In this document: positions 20,123-29,986 of the stretch, in pieces | Layout: every line of letters starts with the position of its first letter | How positions within the stretch are numbered: position 1 is the first letter of the stretch | DNA from: Stemphylium vesicarium | Lineage: Eukaryota > Ascomycota > Dothideomycetes > Pleosporales > Pleosporaceae | Assembly (NCBI GenBank): GCA_004380135.1 | Contig: QXCR01000034.1 | Span: forward strand, 248,001-312,000 | Direction: 5' to 3' | Length of the DNA stretch: 64,000 nt | Program-made: the position numbers and the translations under genes | The notes under the pieces: model-generated | Database searches by the model: none | Told to the model about the DNA's origin: nothing | The model's input: only the letters and a program-made list of their open reading frames with translations

Positions 20123-21680
20123 ATGTTTGCAGCCCCGCGCTTGCGATTCCTTGCCGTGAACAGCCGTCTACAACCCCGCCCAAGCATGGCGTCACCTCGT
20201 TCGCGGGCGGGCTCCCGCCTCACCCAGATCTCTAAGCATTTAGATGCGAAGCCATTTCTCGAATTGAACACTCCCTTCTCCACCGAACGCACCGCACGCA
20301 TCGAAGACGAACAAGGCAATCGCATATTACCCAAGAAAGTAGAAGAGGTAAAGGCCGAAGTTAAAGAAGTCAAGAAGGAAATCAAGGAGATTAAGAAGAG
20401 CGTACCGGAACCACCAAAGAAGATGTCGAGCCAACCACCACATGCTGCGCTGCTCATTCCTGGGCCCATCGAGTTTGACGATGCCGTCCTCAACTCCATG
20501 AGCCACTACAGGTATACCCTACTCACACGTTCATGAGAATGCTGTACTAAGTACATCTAGTGAATCGCATGTCGGTATGCCCTTCGTAAACACCTTCAGC
20601 GAGGTTCTCGGAAACTTGCGCAAGCTGTTCGTATCCAGCGACCCTGCCGCGCAACCCTTCGTCATTTCGGGTTCTGGTACGCTCGGATGGGATCAGGTCG
20701 CAGCCAACTTGGTAGAGCCCGGTGATGAGGCGCTTGTCCTACATACCGGCTACTTTGCCGACTCATTTGCCGACTGCTTCGAGACATACGGTATCAAGCC
20801 GACACAACTCAAAGCTCCCATTGGCGAGCGACCACAACTCGATGAGGTCGAGGCAGCGCTAAAGGAGAAGGACTACAAGATCCTAACCGTCACGCATGTC
20901 GACACTTCAACCGGTGTGTTGAGTGAGATCAAGGCATTGAGCGAGCTCGTTCATAGAGTGAGCCCAGAGACTCTGGTCGTAGTAGACGGTGTGTGCAGTG
21001 TCGGCTCTGAAGAGATCCGCTTCGACGAGTGGAAGCTTGACGCTGTTCTCACTGCGTCACAAAAGGGTATCGGCTGCCCAGCTGGCCTGAGCATCATGAT
21101 GGTATCTGGCCGCGCGATCGAGAGGTTCAAGGCGAGGAAGACGCGACCAACTTCGTACTTTGGCTCATGGAAGAACTGGCTACCAAGTATGTGACTGTCA
21201 TCGACTCATGCTCCGAAGTACTGCGCTAACACAAACCTAGTCATGCAAAATTACGAAGCTAAGAAGCCCTCGTACTTCGCGACTCCCTCCCCACAACTCA
21301 TCCACGCTCTTGACACTGCCCTCAAGCAAATCTTGTCGCGACCTATTGAGGACTACTGGGCCGCGCACAAGACTGCCTCACAAAAGGTTAAGAAGGCTGT
21401 CGCAGATCTTGGTCTCAAGCAGCTTGCTTCCAAGCCCGAGAACCAGGCTACTGGCATGACCGCCATCTACCTCCCTGAAGGCATGACACCTCCTCAAGTG
21501 CTCCCCAACTTACTGAAGAAGGGTGTCATCTTCGCTGGTGGACTACACAAGGAGATCGCGACCAAGTACATTCGGTTCGGACACATGGGCGTTAGTGTAA
21601 CAGACCCGAACCGCCCAGACATCACCAAAGCGATCGATAGCTTGAAAGAGGGTTTGGCGGAAGCCGGATATAAGGCATAA
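20123..21680 (+). CDS. AGX1: Alanine:glyoxylate aminotransferase with mitochondrial-type leader
   Basis: Exons are 20123-20511, 20561-21186 and 21241-21680, 484 aa after splicing; introns are 49 and 54 nt. This class-V PLP enzyme makes glycine from glyoxylate and alanine. Family landmarks are LIPGPIEFDD (about 111-120), SHYSESHVG across intron 1, SGSGTLGWD, VVDGVCSVG, and the Schiff-base lysine K298 in LTASQKGIGCPAGLS. The first ATG of the open frame is 20123. Residues 1-50 are basic and lack acids until late, fitting a mitochondrial presequence. A lysine/glutamate heptad-like stretch (about 71-92) follows. Yeast Agx1 would start near M101 (MSSQPP), so about 100 extra residues precede the catalytic fold. 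No C-terminal peroxisomal SKL is present (ends AGYKA). Confidence 0.92.
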
Positions 21681-22405
21681 GTGAAGATGGCGGCCAATTG
21701 GATACTACTGGTATATACAGGAACAAAAGGAAAAGACAAGAATAGAAACTTAGATTCACTACTACATTGGTCGCAGTAGCTTGATGATGAGGTTCGTGGC
21801 TATGTTGAATCCTTCCGCCATCCCATCAAAACCTGCAACTCTCCACCAACAGTAACAACACACCACTGCAGACTCATTATGCACACCGTAGACATAAAAC
21901 GCCGAGTCATTGATTCCGAGTGCGCTAGACTGCGCAAAGCTAGTCTGCCAAGTACGCCCAGAAACAATGGCCTATGAGAAGAATTGCCGGCCCTCTTCTC
22001 GCTCCATCGCCACAAAAGTGAAATCATCGAAACTTGTAAACCAAGACGCGGTAAGTGGGTCGGACGAGGCTGTGTTCCTGACGGGAGGGACGGCATGCCA
22101 TGCGGTGATGATGATTGATTACTTTTTATGAGGGGAGGGCAATTCATTATGATTTCCGCGAGGTAGTGCCGAAAGAAAGATTTTGGGAAGCTCTCTCTCT
22201 TGCTTTTTCTACTTGCTCTTCCCCTGCCTGGATTACCTTGCGGGTTCTACGCGTTGTACAATTCTTGTCGCTGCTTTTCGTTCCACCAGTCACTCGCTAC
22301 GTTTTTCTGAGTATCGCCAATTGAGCGATCAGCAACAACACAGTTCCCCACCAAGTCGCATACGCGCGCACGCGTTTTCTTGCTTAGAGTTGCTCGAGTA
22401 GAAAG
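21681..22405. other. Intergenic, no supported gene
   Basis: 725 bp between two plus-strand genes: the AGX1 3' UTR and the promoter of the next gene. Only short incidental frames occur. A pyrimidine-rich stretch (ctctctcttgctttttctacttgctc) lies at about 22190-22215. Confidence 0.5.
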
Positions 22406-23536
22406 ATGATGTCCACTTCGCGAATTCTACAACACACCTGGAACACTGCCTGGGCGACCGCGCCACCAGCATCGTGCTCTACGCTGCGCAACCTCGATGA
22501 CGACGTATCATGGGGAGAAACCTGTGTTTTTGCTGAGGAAGATGGCGACCCCCTACCCTTTAGCATAAACACGGCCTGCATGCCATGGGTGACATCAAAC
22601 TCTTACCCTTCTGAATCTGCATTTTATTCCCCCGCCACCGCATGCCCCGATTCCTGGTCCGCTGTCGCGACCCAAGTAGCCGAGAACGGGGAGGGCAGTG
22701 ATGATAGATGGATTGATGGGGAGATTGGGTTGCAATGCTGTCCAGAGGGGTTTCAGGCCGATGGTAGGAGGGGATGTAGACCTGGTGGGAGTGGCAGTTG
22801 GCCAGTCGTAGAGTGTGGAGAGGCAGACGAGGAAGAGAATGAGCTTAGGACATATGATGCGACGAGTTGGCCTACGTCGGCGACGCCCTCCGTCACAGCG
22901 CTGATGTTGAGATATCAGCCCAGTGATACGGGTAGTGCGGGGATGACGGCTTCGCAGGCGAGCGAGACAGGATCTAGTGCTACTGGTGGAAGTGGAAGTG
23001 ATAATGGAAACGGGACCGGGAGCGGTGGAAGTGATGATGGAGGTCTATCAACAGGTGCAACAGCAGCAATCGCTACCATAATCCCACTTGTCTTGATCAT
23101 CGGCGCCATCGCCGGCTTCTTCCTCTGGCGACGCAAAAAGAACCGCAACGCCGCCGCTCTCGCAGCCCAAAACTCAGGCGACGAGAAAGCAGGCCCACCT
23201 TCTGGTTCCGTCGCCGCTGCATCACCAACTACTCACCACTCCATCTCCAAAGGCACTGCTGCTGCCTATGTCGCGGGCAGTTCTCAAACTCCCCATGAAA
23301 CACCGGAATGGAACATCGAAATGGATGCTACGGAGGCTGAACGCCAGAAACTCGTCAACCCCTTTGAAGCTCAATCAGCTGCGGGCAGTGATGGAAGGGG
23401 CGAAGCTGTAGAGTTGGCGGGCATGGTGCGCGTGCCGAGGAAACCTATTGCGCCTGTTGAGCTTGATGGGACGTCTGCTGTGGCTGAAGTAGGGGATGCG
23501 TATATTCCGTATCGACCCGGTGCTGAGGGGAGGTAG
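22406..23536 (+). CDS. Single-pass membrane protein with Cys-containing ectodomain (sensor-like, unassigned)
   Basis: Single exon, 376 aa, no assigned function. A Cys-containing N-terminal domain (about 1-150, including CVFAEEDGD, LQCCPEGF and GCRPGG) is followed by an S/T/G-rich stalk (about 160-210). One strong hydrophobic helix follows at about 215-237 (AIATIIPLVLIIGAIAGFFLW). It is flanked by RRKKNR, the usual cytoplasmic stop-transfer. The tail is about 140 residues long and rich in A, S, P and E. The layout matches the common fungal family of Wsc/Mid2-like or CCPxG surface proteins. No cleavable signal peptide is obvious at the ATG chosen. Either the topology depends on the single helix or the true start is different. 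Homologues would show a surface role; none is asserted here. Confidence 0.75.
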   Translation: MMSTSRILQHTWNTAWATAPPASCSTLRNLDDDVSWGETCVFAEEDGDPLPFSINTACMPWVTSNSYPSESAFYSPATACPDSWSAVATQVAENGEGSDDRWIDGEIGLQCCPEGFQADGRRGCRPGGSGSWPVVECGEADEEENELRTYDATSWPTSATPSVTALMLRYQPSDTGSAGMTASQASETGSSATGGSGSDNGNGTGSGGSDDGGLSTGATAAIATIIPLVLIIGAIAGFFLWRRKKNRNAAALAAQNSGDEKAGPPSGSVAAASPTTHHSISKGTAAAYVAGSSQTPHETPEWNIEMDATEAERQKLVNPFEAQSAAGSDGRGEAVELAGMVRVPRKPIAPVELDGTSAVAEVGDAYIPYRPGAEGR

Positions 23537-24628
23537 TTAGTAGGTAGAGGTAGGAGTTTAGTATGATACCCGAACATGTTTACATTTCTTATCGTCATTG
23601 GGGTTTCTTGTTCGTCTTGCGCTGCTGTCTCGTTGGTCCGTTTGCATTTGCGTATCTTTCCGTGTTCCAAGCGGTGGCGACCATGGGCTCACCAGAGCCT
23701 CATTCTGCCTTGGGGTTCGCCATGCGAGCCAGCCTGGCCTGAAGCACATATTTTCTCGGTCTCTCTGTTCTCATGATACCACCTCACAGCTTTTCACACC
23801 GGTTCATGTGGAGATTGAGAGACCTTGTGAGCGCAATTCATGTACCTGCAAGGTGTGTTGGTGTTGTCGCATCCACTCGTCGCCCAAGGTTTTCGTGATG
23901 ACGTAGCCAGGGCAATCTCATGCGCGAGGCTCTCTGGCTGAGGCTGGAACCCACTGCACTCTATTTGTCACCCCCTACTCAGCCTGTTTGGCCCAACAAC
24001 AAAATTCGGCGACTTTGAGGCAGTGTCAAGGCGCTTTTGCACCGATGAACGAGTCTTGTTGGCATCAGGCGTATACATCGGGCCATCCGCGCATTTTCAG
24101 TGCACCTCCGGAGCTTCTGAGGCCTTGGGAGGGCCATTTGTGTTCGATTATTGGACGCTGCCTTCAAGGCCCAGAAACGCCTCGTCTACCTTACGTGCTG
24201 CGTCCTGGATATGCTCGATATATAAATCTCGCTTTCGTCTCCTCTTCTCCTGTTCACGCATCCTCCTTTCTACGGAGACTTCTTACTGGGAACTTCTTAT
24301 TGGGACTTCTTACGGAAGATCGGAATGAGTACTGAGCACATAAAGCCGGGTTTTGCTCCAGTTGCGGAGATGGACTTTACAGTTTAATACTTGAAGTTGG
24401 TGGTTTCCTCATTTCATATGAGAACAACCCTAAAAAGTATAAAGATCGAATGTGCCCACGCTTGCAAAGATGATGTCCCAAGCTGTTTCATCTTTCTCAT
24501 ACTCTGAGATTTTTCCGTACCGTGACACTTGCTGTTCACGTGGCTCATTCACCTTCCTGTACACTGAGTCCGACTTGTCATCCGATCCATCTCCTCTAAC
24601 ATTTGCTTTTCCCCAGTCATATCTGGCC
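23537..24628. other. Intergenic, no supported gene
   Basis: About 1.1 kb. Short frames on both strands are not supported by domains. A frame on the plus strand could extend the next gene upstream to an ATG at 24470, but no homology supports that. Confidence 0.45.
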
Positions 24629-25040
24629 ATGGCCGTTGTGAGGGACCCTACCGAACTCTCTCTACAGATCTGCTTTGGTATTTTCGGGGTGCTAAGCACC
24701 ATAGCCACAATAGCTTCACTTCACCGTCATGATTCGCTCGGCTGCGTGTTGCTCCAGCGCATGATGCGAGGTCGTATTCACCGTATGTTCAATCAAGTAT
24801 CTCATGCGTGTTACATGCGACTCTAACTCGTGTGAAGATGACGGCACTCGTGACGATGAGGCCTCCCTTGGTATCCTTGTCGATACAGAAGACTCCATCG
24901 ACAACGCTATCCCGTTTGAGTGTAGACCGACTCTGCCTCCGTCATACGAACAATCCGGTGAAGGCTCACACTCCGATACTCTTACTGGTTCAGACATCGA
25001 AGCGGCTATACTTGACAACAACAAGCCCAACGACTCATAG
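24629..25040 (+). CDS. Small single-pass membrane protein with PPxY motif (hypothetical)
   Basis: Two exons, 24629-24782 and 24838-25040, joined by a 55-nt intron (GTATGT...GAAG), give 118 aa. Phase 1 is preserved. The N-terminus reads MAVVRDPTELSLQICFGIFG and has one hydrophobic helix (about 10-30). It continues with a basic stretch (RMMRGRIH). The tail is acidic and ends NNKPNDS. A PPSY motif at about residues 84-87 matches the PPxY ligand of Nedd4/Rsp5-type WW domains. It could act as a membrane adaptor recruiting Rsp5, which is an inference from one motif. Many Dothideomycetes carry small TELSLQI-type proteins, but no function is known to me. An upstream in-frame ATG at 24470 would add about 53 residues. 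The ATG at 24629 was chosen because its context (GGCCATGGC) is better and it begins right before the helix. Confidence 0.5.
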
Positions 25041-25720
25041 GATTGCTTCCACTCCATGTTGGCAGTCTCCAGACTCACGATTCTGGGCCTTTAGATTCCG
25101 AGTGGGGTGTGGAGCCACATGTTCCAAATGTGCTGAGAACAGGTGACCTTTGGGTGCGAACTGCAGCCTGTGCGAAGGAGTATACTTGTGCGGTTGCGGT
25201 AGTACATTTAGTGTTATTCTCTCATTTCTATGTAACCATACCTCATGTCTATCGCATGGTTGCGAAACCAGAAAACTGAATTTAGCCACGTATATCTTAG
25301 ATTTCCGTGGCATGTATCGGGCTTCGGTCGCATTGCTCAACTAGAAATCTGTTTTGTTCCCTCGGGTATGTCTTTAGAGCGAATTCAAATATACCAAATA
25401 TGACATGTAACGTATCATTATATGTTGCCCGTCCATAACACCATTGAAGCTCAATCGCGGAATGAAACCCATATCAAGATATTGAAGAAAAGACGTCTTT
25501 AAGCGTGACAATACAAAACTCAAAACGCGTACAAGAGGGAATCGCACTCTCCGGTGTTATCCCGTCCGAAAACACCGTGGTTTTAACGTGAAAGATACCG
25601 ACATTTTGATGCGCGGCATACCAGAGATTTCCATCCGACATGCTTGCGGCCCTGTGCGGAGGTTACCTCAACGCATTTTAAACTGCGACTTTGTCTATCC
25701 TCCACCGAATCGATGCCAAA
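25041..25720. other. Intergenic, no supported gene
   Basis: 680 bp between two convergent gene models. Nothing recognisable was seen apart from short frames; moderately AT-rich from about 25,330. Confidence 0.45.
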
Positions 25721-26188
25721 TCATCGTCTTTTTTCTCTGTTCAAACCGCACTCCTCAGCATCCTTTCGCCCGAGGATCGCATCGTAGCAAGGGTTTTCTG
25801 TTGCGGTAACCCAGAATCTGGTAGTTTGCATCCGCTTATCATCGCTTGCGAAGCACCAGGTAAGATCGACGTAACCTACTACCCTTTGGTCTCGATGATA
25901 CGTGTGTATGCAATGCTGGGTTTTCTCGTCGACCGGATGCAGTGGCACGTTTAGCACTTGCGTGACGAGATGGTGGGATATGATGTTGTGGTCGATCTCT
26001 GGATCGTAAGAGAGAACAGCCGGATCCCAGGTTTCAGGCTTTCTGTCGTGCCGAGAACATATCTCAATTTGAGTTGGCTGGAGTAGCTGTGGTTTCCGCT
26101 GGCTGTTGTTAATGTTATGGGAACTGATGAGAATAAAAAAAGAGCCTACCCGGAATTTTAAGAGGCCACACAATCCGCAGTCAAACAT
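25721..26188 (-). CDS. Retropepsin-like protein, catalytic motif degenerate (hypothetical)
   Basis: Minus-strand frame, 155 aa from the ATG at 26188; the frame continues upstream without an ATG. The fold pattern is that of the retropepsin-like aspartic protease family common in fungal genomes. AVLSYDPEIDHNIIS aligns with the active-site strand. Then come a GYVDLTW strand and the late ILGRKDAEECGL strand. The usual D-T/S-G triad is absent (YDPE), so it is probably inactive or repurposed. A 63-nt in-frame segment (26087-26149) has GT...AG ends and a TTAAC branch-like site. It could be an intron that removes residues 14-34. A related gene with an intact DTGS lies 3 kb downstream in the same orientation. 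It may be a partial or decaying copy. Confidence 0.5.
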   Translation of the reverse strand: MFDCGLCGLLKFRVGSFFILISSHNINNSQRKPQLLQPTQIEICSRHDRKPETWDPAVLSYDPEIDHNIISHHLVTQVLNVPLHPVDEKTQHCIHTYHRDQRVVGYVDLTWCFASDDKRMQTTRFWVTATENPCYDAILGRKDAEECGLNREKRR

Positions 26189-27364
26189 GACTGTAATGGG
26201 CAGAGGATTGAATGCGTATTTTTCGAAAGTGCCGTCAGCTAGCAACGAAGGTGTGGTAGTTGTTGTCGTAGTTGTCCAGGTCAATGTTCAGTACATAGCA
26301 TCTCGAGCAAAACCGATAGCGGGACCTTTCGCTATAAAGGGACCAATGGATCCAGAGCTAGCGATCATCCGTCAGTGCTGAGATCTTCTGGCCTCGGGGC
26401 GGTTACTCGTCTCATGGACAAGGTCTCACGTACCCTTTCGAGTGCTGTACCGGGGGCCGTAACCAATGAATGTTAGCGCATTGAGGCTGTGCTACCAACA
26501 GGTTATCAGCGGGGCAAATCGACTGAAAGGCTGCAGTATCATAGCCTGGGAGAAGGCAACCTGCGCCTAGTTGCAAGGAATGTGAGAAGGCTGAGTGACG
26601 CGAAGTGGCGCGGATATGATCGTATAACAGGGCTTAGGCTACGTCAAAGCAGTCAGTATGCGCCAGCTGCAGTGTTCATAGGGACGAAGGGCTTGACACT
26701 CGTAACGAGCGAGTATTGACTGCCTGCTTTTGAGAGAGCGTACTATAGTTTACACTGTTTGGATGCTGCTGTTGGGAGATGCAAATTCGGGGGACTGGCG
26801 TGGCTGAGGGTGGGGCAGTGACTAGCGCTGAGACACGCATCCATGGATGCGTCGCAGCTGACAATCCGCAGCCCCTCCAGGTTGGCCCCCAACCAACCCG
26901 TCACGCATACTCGAACCCACATCACATCACTGTGCAGCCATCTGCAAAGGCGTCTCACCGGTTGCTTGCGCTGTTCGCTATCCCGTGACATCTGTAAATT
27001 GTGGTTTTCACGTGCTGATAGATTGAACCATCAATTGATGAGTTACTACCTAGGTACACACGAATACGATATTCTTTATTTGATATTTTCAGTGTCTCTA
27101 TTCAAATGCGGCTCAGCAAGGGCCAGGCTTGAGGTGTGGGCTTGTTGAACAGGTAGGCTTTCAGCCCGCCCCACGATGCAGCCATTTCCAGCTTCCCCCG
27201 AAGGCTTTCTGACACGTACATGCAGATAGTAAATTAATCCTGCAGGACTGAACGGACAATTATGAGGCTCATTTCCCAGGCAGATGCGATGTCTTTTAGT
27301 TATACTGAAGTGAAGCTCATTCAGCCCGTCAGTTGGACAGGTTCCAACATCTTCTAGTAACAAA
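26189..27364. other. Intergenic, no supported gene
   Basis: About 1.2 kb of accessory-type DNA. Only short unsupported frames occur (for example plus 26489-26719). The upstream exon of the retropepsin-like gene, if any, would lie at the left end. The DUF6594 gene promoter lies at the right end. Confidence 0.4.
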
Positions 27365-28358
27365 ATGAACTCGTATGAGTTACAAATCCCCGTCAGTAGC
27401 CCTGTCGCAGGCTACCCGAAGCTGGCTGCACAGATAGAGATATTCCCCGAGCTCGCCATATTCCGCAGATTCGGGGCTCTCAACGCTCAAAACCTGCTGT
27501 ACATGCAAGCCGAACTTACAAGCTTGGAGGAGGAGCTGCGGAAGCAACAACTAGAGGATAGCCAATCAGGAGAAGGACAAAAAAACAGATATGCCACAAA
27601 CTGGCATTGGCTCAAAATGTCCGAGAACAATGAAACTGGCGAGCAACAGCAACTCGAGTTGATATTGAAGATCAGGAAGCTTCTCAAAGACTACAGTATA
27701 TGAATCCAACCCCAGAACGATTCTACCCGCCCTGACGTTCGCAGACGATGCATTGATCCAACAAGCTCAAATCCTCAAGTATCCCAAGCCCGGCGCTTGG
27801 GATCTTAACTACATGCAAGATTGGCTCAATGCTAGAGGTTTGGGTAACAATGAACTGGCTGGCGCTGATGCGACGATATGGGGCACCGTATTTGATCGCA
27901 ATTGTCAAAAGCCCGATTTGGTCGCTTTATGCCCTCGTGCGAAGAAAGATGCCTTTTCTGCTTGGGCAGCAGACAGCGCCATTCTCAATCTCTCACGGTG
28001 TGGCTGTGCTCGTTTTATGAAGCCCTCACGAGTCCATGGTGTCGTCGGATATCAAGATAGCACGGTTTACCGCGTCACCTATTGGATCACGAGCATAGTC
28101 GCGTCTCTTATCCCGATAGCATCCATCTTAGTGCTGTATTGCGTCCAGTCCATGTCGGCTCGCCTCGGCATCATCGCCGGTTTCAACGTCCTGGTATCAG
28201 TTTGCTTGATGGCTCTGACTAATGCAAAGCGTGCGGAGGTGTTTGCTATCACAGCCGCGTAGGTACTATGAGATTGTTTTCAGAGCTCCATATGCTGACT
28301 AGATTCTAGATTTGCTGCTATACAGGTGGTCTTTGTCGGATCAGATAAGACTTCCTAA
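27365..28358 (+). CDS. DUF6594 membrane protein
   Basis: Exons 27365-27695, 27745-28258 and 28310-28358 give 297 aa; introns are 49 and 51 nt. Phases match at both joints, turning KLLKDY|NDALIQQAQI into the expected family sequence. The DUF6594 hallmark is GYPKLAAQIEIFPELAIFRR then LNAQNLLYMQAELTSLEEEL (about 16-60). A middle soluble segment with DATIWG follows. Three C-terminal hydrophobic helices follow: TYWITSIVASLIPIASILVL, LGIIAGFNVLVSVCLMAL and VFAITAAFAAIQVVFVG. DUF6594 proteins are expanded in filamentous ascomycetes and have no known biochemical role. The last exon is short (49 nt). The gene lies within a pocket of accessory-type genes. Confidence 0.85.
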
Positions 28359-29020
28359 GGCCCAAGTCTTATCAAGGCTTGTTTCCATGGAGCGCTATGG
28401 AGTCACAAAAGTTCAGGGCCAACAATCACAAGTGAGGATCCTGGAAGCTTTGCGTGAGTGGCTTGCATGACCTCACGAATATACAAGACAATGGCAGATT
28501 ATAGTATGGTAACTCGTGAAAAATACAATGTTGGTAACGATTAAATGGACTCGTAGATAACGCCGTTGTGTCCCAGTAAACCCCAGGTGCGACCCAGTCA
28601 TAGCCGCTCTTCAATTTGTTTGGTCTAATGCGACCCGCGAAAACCAGTTCTAAACCCAGTAGATTACCTAACCTGCATCCAAAGGAAGACGTGAAATATT
28701 AGCCCATGCTAAATTCGGAAGGCGTGAACAATGCATGCATACGCTACCACCCCGAGGCGGGTCGCTGTCCCTAAACGCTAAACCAACGATTTAAATGGCG
28801 CGTGCCCCGCTCGACGTACTTGAAGCCAATGTAGCCCCACCAGTGTACGAAAGCAAGAAGTGTTTGCGCCCCTCCCGAAGAGCCTCGTGGTTGTGACCTC
28901 TCGCACCGTGAGTGTTGTCGTGCGTCTGAGGTGACGATCGAGACATGAAGGAAGAGCGGCGAATTTCTATTCACAAGCGGAATAGTTCTTTGTGTACGCT
29001 ATGACTGATATCAAGAGTCG
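28359..29020. other. Intergenic between convergent genes, no supported gene
   Basis: 662 bp between the 3' ends of the DUF6594 gene and the retropepsin-like gene. Nothing recognisable beyond 3' UTR sequence. Confidence 0.45.
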
Positions 29021-29986
29021 CTAGGCATTTCGGCGGGTTGGTTTGTTGTTCTTCTGTTTCTGGACACGGTCAGTATCTTTCCCTTGAATTGCTTGAGAGA
29101 AGGACATACCTGCTCCTGCATGCTCTTTTTCACATCCGCTTTCTCTTTTCGTAATTTGGCTTCATACTCTTCCTTCCTTTTCTTTGCGGTTCCAGGCGCT
29201 GTATGAACGTCAGTAGCCGAACACTCACAATCAAAAGGGGTCGAACTTACAATCGGGGCGAATTGGGACAGCCTTGAATCCCCCGAAGAAGGTGCAATTC
29301 AGTTGAAATATATCCAGTTCCTTGATGGTTCGGCTTCCGATGATGAGTTCAAACGCGTCCACATCGACAATCTTGAAAGTAGAGATCTCATAGCGCGGCC
29401 GAAAGCCTTCTTGCGAAGCATTCAATGTGCGCCATCTCCCTTCAACCTCGCCCAGGCAATTTAATCTTTTCTCGTCCATTTGTATTATCATGGTGTCGTC
29501 GGTGGATGGTTCCCAGGCTATGTCGAAAGTCTCCAGGAAGCGAACAGTGACCAGGTTGTATACGGATCCCGTATCGAACAAGATGACGCCCTTGTTGTAA
29601 TCTGACCACGACGAACTGTCTCCATTTTTGATTGCGACATCGGCCGTCCTATTGAAGGTTTCTTCTTTCTGGACTGGAGTAAAGATCCGGGTGATTTTGC
29701 GAAGCCTTTCCTCGGTAGAGGCAGCAGTGGGCCTGGGAGATATTTTGGCAGAATTGGGAGACGATGGGGTGGTAGTGGGACCCGAGGAGCGAGACACTCG
29801 CTGAGATTTCAAGAAGTCTTTGAGCTTTGAATATGGCGCGCATCGACGTTTGTACCATTGCGTCTTCACCATGGTTTCGAGTTCGGTGGCGGAGATTGTG
29901 ATATCGGGAGGAGGAGAGGAGATACAACGGGTTGATTGGCTGTACGCGACTGTACTGTGGGACTTGTTAGTTTGGATACGACTCAT
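29021..29986 (-). CDS. Retropepsin-like aspartic protease domain protein with basic tail
   Basis: Exons (minus) are 29986-29251, 29198-29110 and 29059-29021, 287 aa. Introns are 52 nt (GTAAGT) and 50 nt (GTATGT), with phases 1 and 0 respected. Without splicing the frame would stop at 29231. The segment KGVILFDTGSVYNLVTVRFL carries the D138-T-G-S catalytic motif of retropepsin folds. Further strands are GEVEGRW and FELIIGSRTIKELDI. The latter matches the second hydrophobic-hydrophobic-G element. Residues 60-110 are S/P-rich. The C-terminal about 40 residues are a lysine-rich helix (SPGTAKKRKEEYEAKLRKEK ...), which could bind nucleic acid. No reverse transcriptase, integrase or LTR is nearby, so this is a stand-alone domesticated-type gene rather than a retrotransposon. 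Protease activity is inferred from the motif only. Confidence 0.7.
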
